Source: Streptosporangium violaceochromogenes (GTDB taxonomy: Bacteria; Actinomycetota; Actinomycetes; Streptosporangiales; Streptosporangiaceae). Taken from it: a stretch of 64,000 bases of DNA. Shown one piece after another: positions 53,628-61,904 of the stretch (positions are counted from its first letter, which is position 1; every line of letters begins with the position of its first letter). The stretch covers positions 36,581 through 100,580 of the forward strand of contig NZ_BNBB01000019.1 of the NCBI RefSeq assembly GCF_014654615.1. The letters run 5' to 3'. The notes beneath the pieces were generated by a model. It ran no database searches. It had not been told where the DNA came from and saw only the letters and a list, made by a program, of their open reading frames with translations. The position numbers were made by a program, and so were the translations under genes.

Positions 53628-54554
53628 ATGAGGCCAACGATCGCCACCCTGGCCGTCGTCACCACGACGGCACTGGCCGCCCCCGCCCTGCTGACCGCGT
53701 CCCCCGCCACCGCCGCCACCCCGGCCGTCGCTCTCGCCCCGGCCGTCGCCTCCGCCACCGACCCCGTGCCGGCGCTCAAGCGTCGGTTCCGCGCACACCG
53801 GGGAGTGAGGCTCTCGGAGAAGACCAAGCTCATCGGCACGGCCGGGAAACCACGGTCGATCTTCAGCCGCCGCTCCGGTGTGCTGGAGTTCGGCCGCGCG
53901 GGTGTGATCGCCTCCGACCTGACCAGCACCTACAACCTGCCCGACCGCGACAGCGAGCTCAGGGGCGTCTTCGTCCCCTCCCGCACCGTCACGGTGAAAG
54001 GCGTCTCCTACACCTCCGGCGGGATCTTCGGCGACTCCCTGCCCGAGGGGAAGAAGTGGCTGCGTGACACGGGCGGCGGGCTCTCCCTGGTCAACCCCGC
54101 CCAGCAGCTGCTCAACCCCCTGGAGCCCGCGACGCTGAAGGCGGCGCTGGCCCACACCGCGAGCAGACGCCCCGGCGGGACGTGGGACGGCGTCCGGACC
54201 GTCGTCCACACGGGCTCGATCACCCTGGGCGAGCTGTACCGGATCTCCCCCGCCCTGCGCGCCGCGCTGGGCGCCAAGCCCTCGGCCACCTCGGCCGCGC
54301 TGCCGGTGACCTGGCGGCTCCACATCGGCCCCGACGGGCTCATCCGCCGGGCCGTCTCCTCCTACACCCAGACCTTCCGGGGCCTGACCAGCGCCGACCT
54401 CACCTACCTCAACGACAGCCGCTACAGCTCCTGGGGAATCCGGACGGCCATCAAGCCCCCGCCCGCCGGTCAGGTGGCCGACTTCGACGAGCTGAAGGTC
54501 GGCGACGCGCACGACGAGACGCCCCTGCCGATCTTCGGCGGCCTCGGCGGCTGA
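53628..54554 (+). CDS. Secreted protein, second tandem paralogue
   Basis: A 308-residue exported protein with a signal peptide and an Ala-rich N-terminal region (about 1-43). It keeps the pattern of the upstream paralogue: DPVPALKRR, FSRRSGVLEFGRAGVIASD, GVSYTSGGIFGDSLPEGKKW, EPATLKAALAHTAS, GSITLGELYRISP and PPPAGQVADFDELK, but much of the rest has diverged, pointing to an old duplication. The ATG follows GGGAGG by nine bases. Probably monomeric in the cell wall zone; ligand unknown. It converges on the helicase gene with 18 bases between stops. Confidence 0.75.
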   Translation: MRPTIATLAVVTTTALAAPALLTASPATAATPAVALAPAVASATDPVPALKRRFRAHRGVRLSEKTKLIGTAGKPRSIFSRRSGVLEFGRAGVIASDLTSTYNLPDRDSELRGVFVPSRTVTVKGVSYTSGGIFGDSLPEGKKWLRDTGGGLSLVNPAQQLLNPLEPATLKAALAHTASRRPGGTWDGVRTVVHTGSITLGELYRISPALRAALGAKPSATSAALPVTWRLHIGPDGLIRRAVSSYTQTFRGLTSADLTYLNDSRYSSWGIRTAIKPPPAGQVADFDELKVGDAHDETPLPIFGGLGG

Positions 54555-54572
54555 CCCTCCCGGCCGCGCCCC

Positions 54573-56840
54573 TCAGAGCTTCTCGATCGGCGCGTAGGCC
54601 AGCAGCAGGGTCTTCTCGCCGCCGCTCCCGAAGTCGATCTTCGCCTTCGCCTTCTCGGCCAGGCCGTCCACCGACAGGACCGTCCCCAGGCCGAACCGGT
54701 CGTGGGTGACCCGGTCGCCGGGCGCCAGGACGGGGACCCGGCGGCCACCGGCCTTGCCGCCCGCCGCCGGACGCGCCTCGCGGCGCGCGGTGGCCGCGCT
54801 CAGCGCGCTCTTGCCGGGGTCACCGCGCCAGTCGACCAGCTCACCGGGGATCTCCGCGACGAACCGGGAGGCCGGGTTGAACGCGGGAGCCCCCCAGGAG
54901 CTGCGGACCGCCGCCCGGGAGAGGTACAGGCGCCGCTCGGCCCGGGTGATGCCGACGTAGGCCAGGCGGCGCTCCTCCTCCAGCTCCCTGGGCTCGCCCA
55001 GGGAGCGCATGTGCGGGAAGACGCCGTCCTCCATGCCGGTGAGGAAGACCACGGGAAACTCCAGGCCCTTGGCGGTGTGCAGCGTCATCAGCGTGACCAC
55101 GCCCTGGCCGCCGTCGTCGGCCGGGATCTGGTCGGCGTCGGCCACCAGCGACACCTGCTCCAGGAACTCCACGAGCATGCCCTCGGGGTTGGCCTCCTCG
55201 AACTCGGAGGCCACCGCGATCATCTCGTCCAGGTTCTCCAGGCGGCTCTCGTCCTGCGGGTCACCGGAGGCCGCGAGCTCGGCGCGGTAGCCGGTGCAGG
55301 TCAGCACCTCCTGGGCAAGCTCGGACGGAGGCATGCTCTCGGCCTTGACGATCAGGTCGTCCACCAGCGCGACGAACTCCCTGATCGCGTTGAGGGACCG
55401 GGTGGCGACGCCCGGCACCTCCTCCGCCCGGCGCAGAGCCTCCCAGAACGGGACACGCTCGCGGGCGGCGAACGCCTCCACCATCGCCTCGGCCCGCTCG
55501 CCGATGCCGCGCTTGGGCACGTTGAGGATGCGGCGCAGCGACACCACGTCACCGGGGTTGGACAGCACCCTGAGGTAGGCCAGCAGGTCACGGACCTCCT
55601 TGCGCTCGTAGAAGCGCACCCCGCCGACCACCTTGTACGGCAGGCCCGTCCGGATGAAGATCTCCTCGAACACGCGGGAGGCCGCGTTGGTGCGGTAGAA
55701 CACGGCCACCTGGCCGGGAACGACGCCCTCGTCGTCGGTGAGCCTGTCGACCTCCTGCGCGACGAACATGGCCTCGTCGTGCTCGTTGTCGGCGACGTAG
55801 CCGACGATCTTCGCCCCCGCGCCCTGGTCGGACCAGAGGTTCTTGGGCTTGCGGCCCGCGTTCCGCGCGATCACCGCGTTGGCCGCCGTCAGAATCGTCT
55901 GGGTGGAGCGGTAGTTCTGCTCCAGCAGGATCGTCCGGGCGTCGGGGTAGTCGCGCTCGAACTCCAGGATGTTGCGGATCGTCGCGCCCCGGAAGGCGTA
56001 GATCGACTGGTCGGCGTCGCCGACCACGCACAGCTCGGCGGGGGCGATCCCGCCCTCCCCGCCCTCCCCGACCGGCTCGCCGTCGGCGGTGCGCGGCTCG
56101 GGGACACCGACCAGCTCGCGGATCAGCGTGTACTGGGCGTGGTTGGTGTCCTGGTACTCGTCGACCATCACGTGCCGCCAGCGGCGGCGGTAGTGCTCGG
56201 CCACGTCGGGGAAGATCTGCAGCAGGGTGACCGTCAGCATGATGAGGTCGTCGAAGTCCATCGCGCCGGCCTCGGTCAGCTTGCGCTGGTAGGCGCGGTA
56301 CGCCTCGGCGAGGGTGCGTTCCAGGTGGGTGCCGGCCTGGGCGGCGGCCGTCTCGTAGTCGACCAGTTCGTTCTTGAAGGCGCTGACCTGCGCGGAGAAG
56401 GAGCGCGGCGGGTAACGCTTGGGGTCGAGGTCCATCTCCCGGCAGACCATGGCCATCAGCCGCTGGGAGTCGGCCTGGTCGTAGATGGAGAAGGAGGAGG
56501 GAAAGCCCAGCCGCTTGGCCTCGCGGCGCAGGATCCGCACGCACGCGCTGTGGAAGGTCATCACCCACATGGCGGCCGAGCGGGGGCCGATGAGGGCGTC
56601 GACACGGTCCCTCATCTCCCGGGCGGCCTTGTTGGTGAAGGTGATCGCCAGAATCTCCTGCGGCCGCACGTCGCGCTCGGCCAGCAGGTAGGCGATGCGG
56701 TGGGTCAGCACCCGCGTCTTGCCCGAACCGGCGCCCGCGACGATGAGCAGCGGGCTGCCGTGGTGCACGACGGCCTCGCGCTGCTGGGGGTTGAGCCCGT
56801 CGAGCAACGGATGGGTCAGAGATGCGGCTGGGATCGGCAC
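54573..56840 (-). CDS. pcrA: ATP-dependent DNA helicase PcrA/UvrD
   Basis: A 755-residue superfamily 1A helicase acting in DNA repair and replication restart. Motif I is AGAGSGKTRVLTHRI, Ia ITFTNKAAREM, II VDEYQDTN, III VGDADQSIYAFRGA, IV LEQNYRST, V/VI with TLHTAKGLEFPVVFLTGMED and VGITRAERRLYLSRA. The C-terminal end has a small Tudor-like beta domain (DRVTHDRFGLGTVLSVDG), typical of PcrA. GTG at 56840 is taken as the start; the long frame upstream would run antisense through the deacetylase gene. Confidence 0.95.
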   Translation of the reverse strand: MPIPAASLTHPLLDGLNPQQREAVVHHGSPLLIVAGAGSGKTRVLTHRIAYLLAERDVRPQEILAITFTNKAAREMRDRVDALIGPRSAAMWVMTFHSACVRILRREAKRLGFPSSFSIYDQADSQRLMAMVCREMDLDPKRYPPRSFSAQVSAFKNELVDYETAAAQAGTHLERTLAEAYRAYQRKLTEAGAMDFDDLIMLTVTLLQIFPDVAEHYRRRWRHVMVDEYQDTNHAQYTLIRELVGVPEPRTADGEPVGEGGEGGIAPAELCVVGDADQSIYAFRGATIRNILEFERDYPDARTILLEQNYRSTQTILTAANAVIARNAGRKPKNLWSDQGAGAKIVGYVADNEHDEAMFVAQEVDRLTDDEGVVPGQVAVFYRTNAASRVFEEIFIRTGLPYKVVGGVRFYERKEVRDLLAYLRVLSNPGDVVSLRRILNVPKRGIGERAEAMVEAFAARERVPFWEALRRAEEVPGVATRSLNAIREFVALVDDLIVKAESMPPSELAQEVLTCTGYRAELAASGDPQDESRLENLDEMIAVASEFEEANPEGMLVEFLEQVSLVADADQIPADDGGQGVVTLMTLHTAKGLEFPVVFLTGMEDGVFPHMRSLGEPRELEEERRLAYVGITRAERRLYLSRAAVRSSWGAPAFNPASRFVAEIPGELVDWRGDPGKSALSAATARREARPAAGGKAGGRRVPVLAPGDRVTHDRFGLGTVLSVDGLAEKAKAKIDFGSGGEKTLLLAYAPIEKL

Positions 56841-56954
56841 GTCCCTAGGGTAAGGCGGCGCGCCGGTGACCGGGCCCGGGGGAGCCAAGGAATGCGAACA
56901 GACATACCAATGGTTATGCGGATTCGTTACGGCGCAGAACCAGAGAGGCACCAC

Positions 56955-57671
56955 ATGCTGTCCGAGACCGAGATCAACCGGGTGCTCGTGGTCACCGCGC
57001 ACCCGGACGACGTCGACTTCGCCGCCGCGGGCTCGATCGCGCGGTTCACCGACCGTGGTACCGAGGTGACGTACTGCCTGGTCACCGACGGCGACGCGGG
57101 CGGGTTCGACCGTGAACTGGACAACGGCGGCATGGCCGAGCTCCGGCGCTCCGAGCAGCTCAACGCCGCCAAGGCCGTGGGCGTGAGCGACGTCCGGTTC
57201 CTCGGCTACCCCGACGGGACCGTGACGCAGAGCCTCGGCCTGCGGCGCGACATCACGCGGGTCATCCGCCAGGTCCGCCCGGATCTGGTGATCACCCACA
57301 CCCCCGAGCGCAACTACGCGTTCATCGCCCCCAGCCACCCCGACCACCGCGCCGTCGGCGGCGCCACGCTCGACGCGGTCTACCCCGACGCGCGCAACCC
57401 CTACACCTTCCCCGAACTCCTGGGGGAGGGCCTCGACCCCTGGACCGTCCGGGAGGTCTGGCTCAACGGGGGGCAGACCCCCGACCACCACGTCGACATC
57501 ACCGCCACCATCGACCGCAAGATCCTCGCGCTGCGCGCCCACGCCAGCCAGGTGGGCCACCTGAAGGACGCGGAGAACTTCGTGCGCGGCCGGTTCGCCC
57601 AGATCGCGGCCGCCGCCGGGCTCGGGCCGGACCGCTACGCCGAGGCGTTCCAGCGGGTGCCGACCGCCTGA
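56955..57671 (+). CDS. PIG-L family zinc deacetylase
   Basis: A 238-residue LmbE/PIG-L type hydrolase removing N-acetyl or similar groups from sugars or small conjugates. Zinc motif AHPDDVDFAAAGS at residues 15-27 and the HPDHRAVG motif around 133 supply the His and Asp ligands. It begins RVLVVTAHPDD after a short N-tail. ATG 56955 with GAGAGG six bases before is preferred over an ATG 20 codons upstream. Size is smaller than MshB, so mycothiol synthesis is not the likely role. Divergent from pcrA. Confidence 0.88.
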   Translation: MLSETEINRVLVVTAHPDDVDFAAAGSIARFTDRGTEVTYCLVTDGDAGGFDRELDNGGMAELRRSEQLNAAKAVGVSDVRFLGYPDGTVTQSLGLRRDITRVIRQVRPDLVITHTPERNYAFIAPSHPDHRAVGGATLDAVYPDARNPYTFPELLGEGLDPWTVREVWLNGGQTPDHHVDITATIDRKILALRAHASQVGHLKDAENFVRGRFAQIAAAAGLGPDRYAEAFQRVPTA

Positions 57672-57708
57672 CCTGGGCCCGGCCCCGGAAGAGTGGGAGC
57701 CTTACCCC

Positions 57709-58449
57709 ATGGGCAGCATCGGCCTCTCTCCTCTCACCGCGGTCGTCGTCACCCTTCTGGCCGTGGCGGGCGCGGCCGTCGCCCGGCTCGGCCACCTCGG
57801 ACACGGGCGCGCCGTCCTCGTCGCGTGCGCCCGCGCCGCCCTCCAGCTCGGCGCGGTGGCGTCGATCATCCTCTGGGCCATCGAGCGGCCCCTCGCGGTG
57901 GCGGCCTTCATCCTGGTCATGTACGGCGTGGCGAGCCTGACCGCCGGGCGCAGGATCACCGGCGGGTCCGTCGCCGTCTGGGCGGCGGTGCCCGTCGCGG
58001 CGGGCATGGCGCCGATTCTCGCCCTGCTCACCGGCAGCGGCCTGGTCCCCCTCAAGGGCATCACGCTGATCCCGATCGCGGGCATCCTGCTCGGCGGATG
58101 CATGACGGCCACGGCGCTCGCGGGCCGGAGGGCGCTGGACGAGCTCACCCACCGGCACGGTGAGGTCGAGGCGGCGCTCGCGCTGGGCCTCTCCACCCGG
58201 AGCGCGGCACTGGAGATCTGCCGCCCGGCGGCGTCCCAGGCGCTGACGCCCGCGCTCGATCAGACCTCGACCGTGGGGCTGGTCACGCTGCCCGGGGCCT
58301 TCGTCGGCATGCTGCTCGGCGGGGCGAGCCCGATCCAGGCCGGGGTGGTGCAGCTCGTCGTGCTGGTCGCGCTGCTGGCCGCGGAGGCGGTGGCCGTCCT
58401 CGTCACGATCGAGCTCGCCGCACACGGCCGGCTCTCCGCCCGGCGGTGA
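57709..58449 (+). CDS. FetB/UPF0014-like ABC transporter permease
   Basis: A 246-residue membrane protein with about seven helices. It carries CARAALQLGAVASIILW early, the central IPIAGILLGGCMTATALAGR and late TVGLVTLPGAFVGMLLGGAS PIQAG region typical of FetB/YbbM permeases, which in E. coli work with the ATPase FetA in metal or stress-related export. No FetA-like ATPase is next to it. GGGAG stands nine bases before the ATG. It follows the deacetylase by 37 bases on the same strand. Confidence 0.88.
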   Translation: MGSIGLSPLTAVVVTLLAVAGAAVARLGHLGHGRAVLVACARAALQLGAVASIILWAIERPLAVAAFILVMYGVASLTAGRRITGGSVAVWAAVPVAAGMAPILALLTGSGLVPLKGITLIPIAGILLGGCMTATALAGRRALDELTHRHGEVEAALALGLSTRSAALEICRPAASQALTPALDQTSTVGLVTLPGAFVGMLLGGASPIQAGVVQLVVLVALLAAEAVAVLVTIELAAHGRLSARR

Positions 58450-58492
58450 CGTACGCCCCGTCCGTGCCTCCGCCGTCTCCGGTCCGCGCCCT

Positions 58493-59380
58493 TTACCGTG
58501 CTCCCGCCCGGCCGGGATCAGGCGGGGCGAGGCGGGCGAACAGATAGCCGAGCCCGTTGGTGGCCAGGTGGAACAGCACCGGGGCGGCCAGACCTCCCCG
58601 GCGCCCGAGCTCGCAGAAGAACACCCCGGCGGCCCCGGTGGTGACCACCGCCCCGGCCACCACCCGCGCCACCTCCCGGGCCGGCGGGCCGACCGGCGCC
58701 CCGGGCGCGGCCCCCTCCCCCGCCGAAGAGCCCGAGCGGCCATCCCGCTCCGAAGACCTCGAACGGCCCGGCCCCTCCGAAGCCTCCAAGCGGCCCGGCC
58801 CCTCCGGGAACCGCGGGGGCCCGGGCGCCTCCCCCGCCGTCAGGCGGCTCAGCGCCGGGTTGGCCGCCGCCATGTCGATCGCGGGCAGCACGTGCCAGAG
58901 CCCGAACAGGGCCGAGGAGACGGCGGCGGCCCTCCCGGGGCCATGGGAGCGGGCCAGCAGGCCGTACAGCACCCCGCGGAAGCCGACCTCCTCCAGCAGG
59001 ACCGTGCCGAGCGGCACCTGGAGCAGGACCTCCTCGGCCAGGCGGGCGCGCGACAGCGACAGCGCCCGCTCGTCGTGGAAGAAGCGGCGGGTGGCCGGGA
59101 CGGCGATCCCCGCACTGTAGACCCCGGCGACGGCGGCGGCGAGGACTCCGCCGATCCGCAGGCCGCGCGAGCGGTCGCGAAACCCCATCCGGGACCACGA
59201 AAGGCCGGAACGGCGGCCCAGGGCCAGCAGGGCGCCCACGGCGACGGCCGAGGTCAGCGGGGCCAGGCGCGGCGCGACCCGGTTGTTGAGCACGTTGGCC
59301 GCGGCCAGGACGGCCACCGCGGCCACCGGCGCGGCCGTCGGCGCGCCCGCGGGCGCGTTCATCGGCGCGCCCATCGCCAT
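58493..59380 (-). CDS. CPBP family intramembrane metalloprotease with low-complexity insert
   Basis: A 295-residue membrane protein with about six helices. The CPBP/Abi motifs are EEVGFRGVLYG (residues 130-140), FGLWHVLP with His163, and a late FHLATNGLGY. Between the second and third motifs, residues 182-233 form a Gly/Pro/Ser/Arg-rich insert with repeats of EGPGR that is unusual in the family and presumably a loop. The start is uncertain because the N-terminus is Ala/Pro-rich and no ribosome binding site is seen. It lies 63 bases downstream of the WhiB gene on the same strand. Confidence 0.82.
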   Translation of the reverse strand: MAMGAPMNAPAGAPTAAPVAAVAVLAAANVLNNRVAPRLAPLTSAVAVGALLALGRRSGLSWSRMGFRDRSRGLRIGGVLAAAVAGVYSAGIAVPATRRFFHDERALSLSRARLAEEVLLQVPLGTVLLEEVGFRGVLYGLLARSHGPGRAAAVSSALFGLWHVLPAIDMAAANPALSRLTAGEAPGPPRFPEGPGRLEASEGPGRSRSSERDGRSGSSAGEGAAPGAPVGPPAREVARVVAGAVVTTGAAGVFFCELGRRGGLAAPVLFHLATNGLGYLFARLAPPDPGRAGAR

Positions 59381-59443
59381 ACCGGTCGCCGCGCCCGCCG
59401 CCCTGCCCGCCGGCGCGGCCCGCCGCCCCGCCGTACCCCGCGG

Positions 59444-59707
59444 TCACCCCACGGCGGGCTGCCGCCACCCGGAGGGAAACCGGAGGCCGCGCCGCTCCTG
59501 GACGGTGAGACCGCCCCAGATGCCCTCGGGCTCGGCCTCCCGCAGGGCGTAGGTCCGGCATTCGGCCAGCACCGGGCAGTCGGCGCAGACCGCCTTCGCC
59601 CGCGCCTCCTGCTCGGTCGACGGCGCCAGCGGGAAGAACAGCTCGGGATCACTCGCCCGGCAGGCGCCCCGTGTCGCCCAGCCGATCTCGCGGACCGTGT
59701 TCCGCAT
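59444..59707 (-). CDS. WhiB family transcriptional regulator
   Basis: An 87-residue Wbl protein. The four cluster-binding cysteines are Cys16, Cys41, Cys44 and Cys50 (C-x24-C-x2-C-x5-C), followed by the GIWGG turn at residues 62-66 and a basic RRGLRF segment for DNA contact. Such proteins bind a [4Fe-4S] cluster, respond to NO or oxygen and act with the principal sigma factor. AAGGGGGTG precedes the ATG. Its subtype (WblE-like or other) is unclear. It lies next to the response regulator gene on the same strand. Confidence 0.94.
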   Translation of the reverse strand: MRNTVREIGWATRGACRASDPELFFPLAPSTEQEARAKAVCADCPVLAECRTYALREAEPEGIWGGLTVQERRGLRFPSGWRQPAVG

Positions 59708-59835
59708 GGCGTCACCCCCTTGAACTCAGCCGTCCTCAACGTAGGCCGATCGTAGGGGCGGAGCGTCATCCGCTTGGGGGATTTCCGGGTAAGCGCATCG
59801 GCGGACTCCGGCGGAGCCGTACAGACAGGCACGGA

Positions 59836-60474
59836 TCACACCAGACGTCGCGCGGTGGCCCACCGGGAGAGCTCGTGGCGGTTGGAGAGCTGAAGCTTGC
59901 GCAGGACGGACGAGACGTGGGTCTCCACGGTCTTGACCGAGATGAACAGCTCCTTGGCGATCTCCTTGTAGGCGTAGCCCCGGGCGATCAGCCGCAGCAC
60001 CTCCCGCTCGCGCTGGGTGAGCGAGTCGAGCTCGGGGTCGATGGGCGGGGCCTCGCTGGAGGCGAAGGCGTCCAGCACGAACCCGGCCAGCCTCGGGGAG
60101 AAGACCGCGTCGCCGTCGGCCACCCTGCGGATCGCGTCGGTGAGCTCACGGCCGCTGATGGTCTTGGTGACGTACCCCCTGGCGCCGCCGCGGATCACGC
60201 CGATGACGTCCTCGGCCGCGTCGGAGACCGAAAGGGCGAGGAAGCGGACCTGCGAGCCGGAGCCGAGGACACGGCGGAGCACCTCCTGACCGCCGCCCCC
60301 GGGCATGTGCACGTCGAGCAGAACCACGTCCGGCCGCAGGTCGGCGATCGCCGCGACCGCGGACTCCACGTCCTCGGCCTCCCCGATCACCTCGACGGAG
60401 TCGCCCAGCTCGGCGCGGACCCCGGAGCGGAACAGCCGGTGGTCGTCGACGATCAGAACCCTGACGGCGCTCAT
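59836..60474 (-). CDS. NarL/LuxR family response regulator
   Basis: A 212-residue two-component regulator. The receiver has Asp10/Asp11, phosphoacceptor Asp54 in VVLLDVHMPG and Lys in YVTKTISG; the C-terminal LuxR helix-turn-helix contains LTQREREVLRLIARGYAYKE and VKTVETHVSSVLRKL. GGAG precedes the ATG by five bases. It follows the PspC-type sensor kinase gene by 73 bases, its obvious partner. Confidence 0.94.
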   Translation of the reverse strand: MSAVRVLIVDDHRLFRSGVRAELGDSVEVIGEAEDVESAVAAIADLRPDVVLLDVHMPGGGGQEVLRRVLGSGSQVRFLALSVSDAAEDVIGVIRGGARGYVTKTISGRELTDAIRRVADGDAVFSPRLAGFVLDAFASSEAPPIDPELDSLTQREREVLRLIARGYAYKEIAKELFISVKTVETHVSSVLRKLQLSNRHELSRWATARRLV

Positions 60475-60547
60475 GAGATCTCCTCGATCGCTTCCGTCCG
60501 CCGCTCGCGGCGCCCTCCGGACCCGCCGGTCGTCCCGGCCCGCTCTC

Positions 60548-61762
60548 TCACGTCTTCTCCACCTTCATGGTCAGCATCACTTCCGTACCCTCGCCCGGCG
60601 CGGTTCGCACACGGGCGCCGCCGCCGTTGCGCTCCATCCTGCCGATGATCGACTGGCGGATGCCCATCCGGTCCGCGGGAACCTCCTCCATGACGAACCC
60701 GGCGCCCCGGTCCCGGACGAAGACGGTGACCTCCTCCGGCTCCGCCTCGGCGTAGACGGAGACGACCGACGATCCAGAGTATTTCGCGGCGTTGACCATC
60801 GCCTGCCTGGCCGCCTGCATCATCGCCGACAGCTCCGGGGTCAGCGGGCGGTCGCCCACGCAGACGACCTCGATCGGCACGCCGTGGGCGTCCTCCTCCT
60901 CGGCGGCCACCCGTCGCACGGCCGCCGCCAGCGAGATGTCGGCGTCCTGTTTCGGCTGGTAGAGCCAGTTGCGCAGCTCACGCTCCTGGGAGCGCGCCAG
61001 CCGCATCACCTCGCGCGCGTCGTGGACGTTGCGCTGGATCAGCGTCAGGGTGTGCAGCACGGAGTCGTGCACGTGCGCGGCCACCTCGGCGCGCTCCTCC
61101 TGCCGGATGCGCTCGCGGCGCTCGCGCTGGAGCTCCTTCCACAGACCGGCCAGCCAGGGGGCCGCGATGAGCGCGACACCCCCCACGACCACCAGCGTGA
61201 AGACGATGCCGGGCCGGGCCTTGCCCAGCTCGTTGTTGGCCGCCAGGAAGCCGATCGCGCCGACGACGACGAGCACCAGACCGGCGAACGTGCGGACCCG
61301 GTTGCGGCGCACCTGCCCGACCGTGGTGCTCACCCAGCGCTGCCGCCGGTCGGGATCGGCCTGCTGCCACAGGATCAGCGAGCCGATCCCGCCGACCGCG
61401 ATCGGCCACGCGCCGATCCCGCCCGCCGAGGCGCCGGTGAGCCACCCCAGAGCCAGAAGCGCCAGCCCGATCGCGGCGTAGGCGGCGAGCTGGCTCCAGT
61501 CGCGGGCGGGCTCCCTTCCCTCGTACGGCTCGCGCGGCGTGAACATCCACAGTGCCGCGTAGGCCACGGCGCCGATGCCGTCCAGGACGGTGAGCAGCAC
61601 GAACGCCAGCCGCAGCACCACGGGGTCGAGCCCGAGCTGCGTGGCGGCGGCCTGCGCCACCCCGGCCACCAGCCGCCCCTCCACCGGCCTCGTCAGCCGG
61701 GGCGGGACGGGCTCCTCAGGGGCCAGGGGCGCCGTGTCGCGAATCGTCGTTCGGTCAGCCAT
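60548..61762 (-). CDS. PspC-domain sensor histidine kinase
   Basis: A 404-residue membrane kinase. Residues 22-78 resemble a PspC domain (GRLVAGVAQAAATQLGLDP), followed by several membrane helices to about residue 208. A HisKA_3-type dimerisation helix holds the phosphoacceptor in AAHVHDSVLHTL (His232). The ATP-binding domain has the N-box region with VNAAKYSG, DRGAGFVMEE and GTEVMLTMK. This matches the DesK-like subset that senses envelope stress. It pairs with the NarL-type regulator and is divergent from another PspC protein gene. ATG at 61762. Confidence 0.93.
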   Translation of the reverse strand: MADRTTIRDTAPLAPEEPVPPRLTRPVEGRLVAGVAQAAATQLGLDPVVLRLAFVLLTVLDGIGAVAYAALWMFTPREPYEGREPARDWSQLAAYAAIGLALLALGWLTGASAGGIGAWPIAVGGIGSLILWQQADPDRRQRWVSTTVGQVRRNRVRTFAGLVLVVVGAIGFLAANNELGKARPGIVFTLVVVGGVALIAAPWLAGLWKELQRERRERIRQEERAEVAAHVHDSVLHTLTLIQRNVHDAREVMRLARSQERELRNWLYQPKQDADISLAAAVRRVAAEEEDAHGVPIEVVCVGDRPLTPELSAMMQAARQAMVNAAKYSGSSVVSVYAEAEPEEVTVFVRDRGAGFVMEEVPADRMGIRQSIIGRMERNGGGARVRTAPGEGTEVMLTMKVEKT

Positions 61763-61904
61763 AACCCCAGCATCGTCACATGTCACCACCCCACGACGCA
61801 TCCGGCGTCCCCCTGAGCCGCCCCTGAGAGGGGCCTGACCGCTCCGGGACGTCTCAGGGGTCTCCCGGATGCGACCGCACCCCCCAAGGACCCACGATGG
61901 AGGT

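Noticed and set aside
54702..56954. A 5' extension of the deacetylase frame across the helicase gene
   Set aside because: The helicase has every SF1 motif on the opposite strand; the deacetylase motif begins only after 56955, where a ribosome binding site is present.
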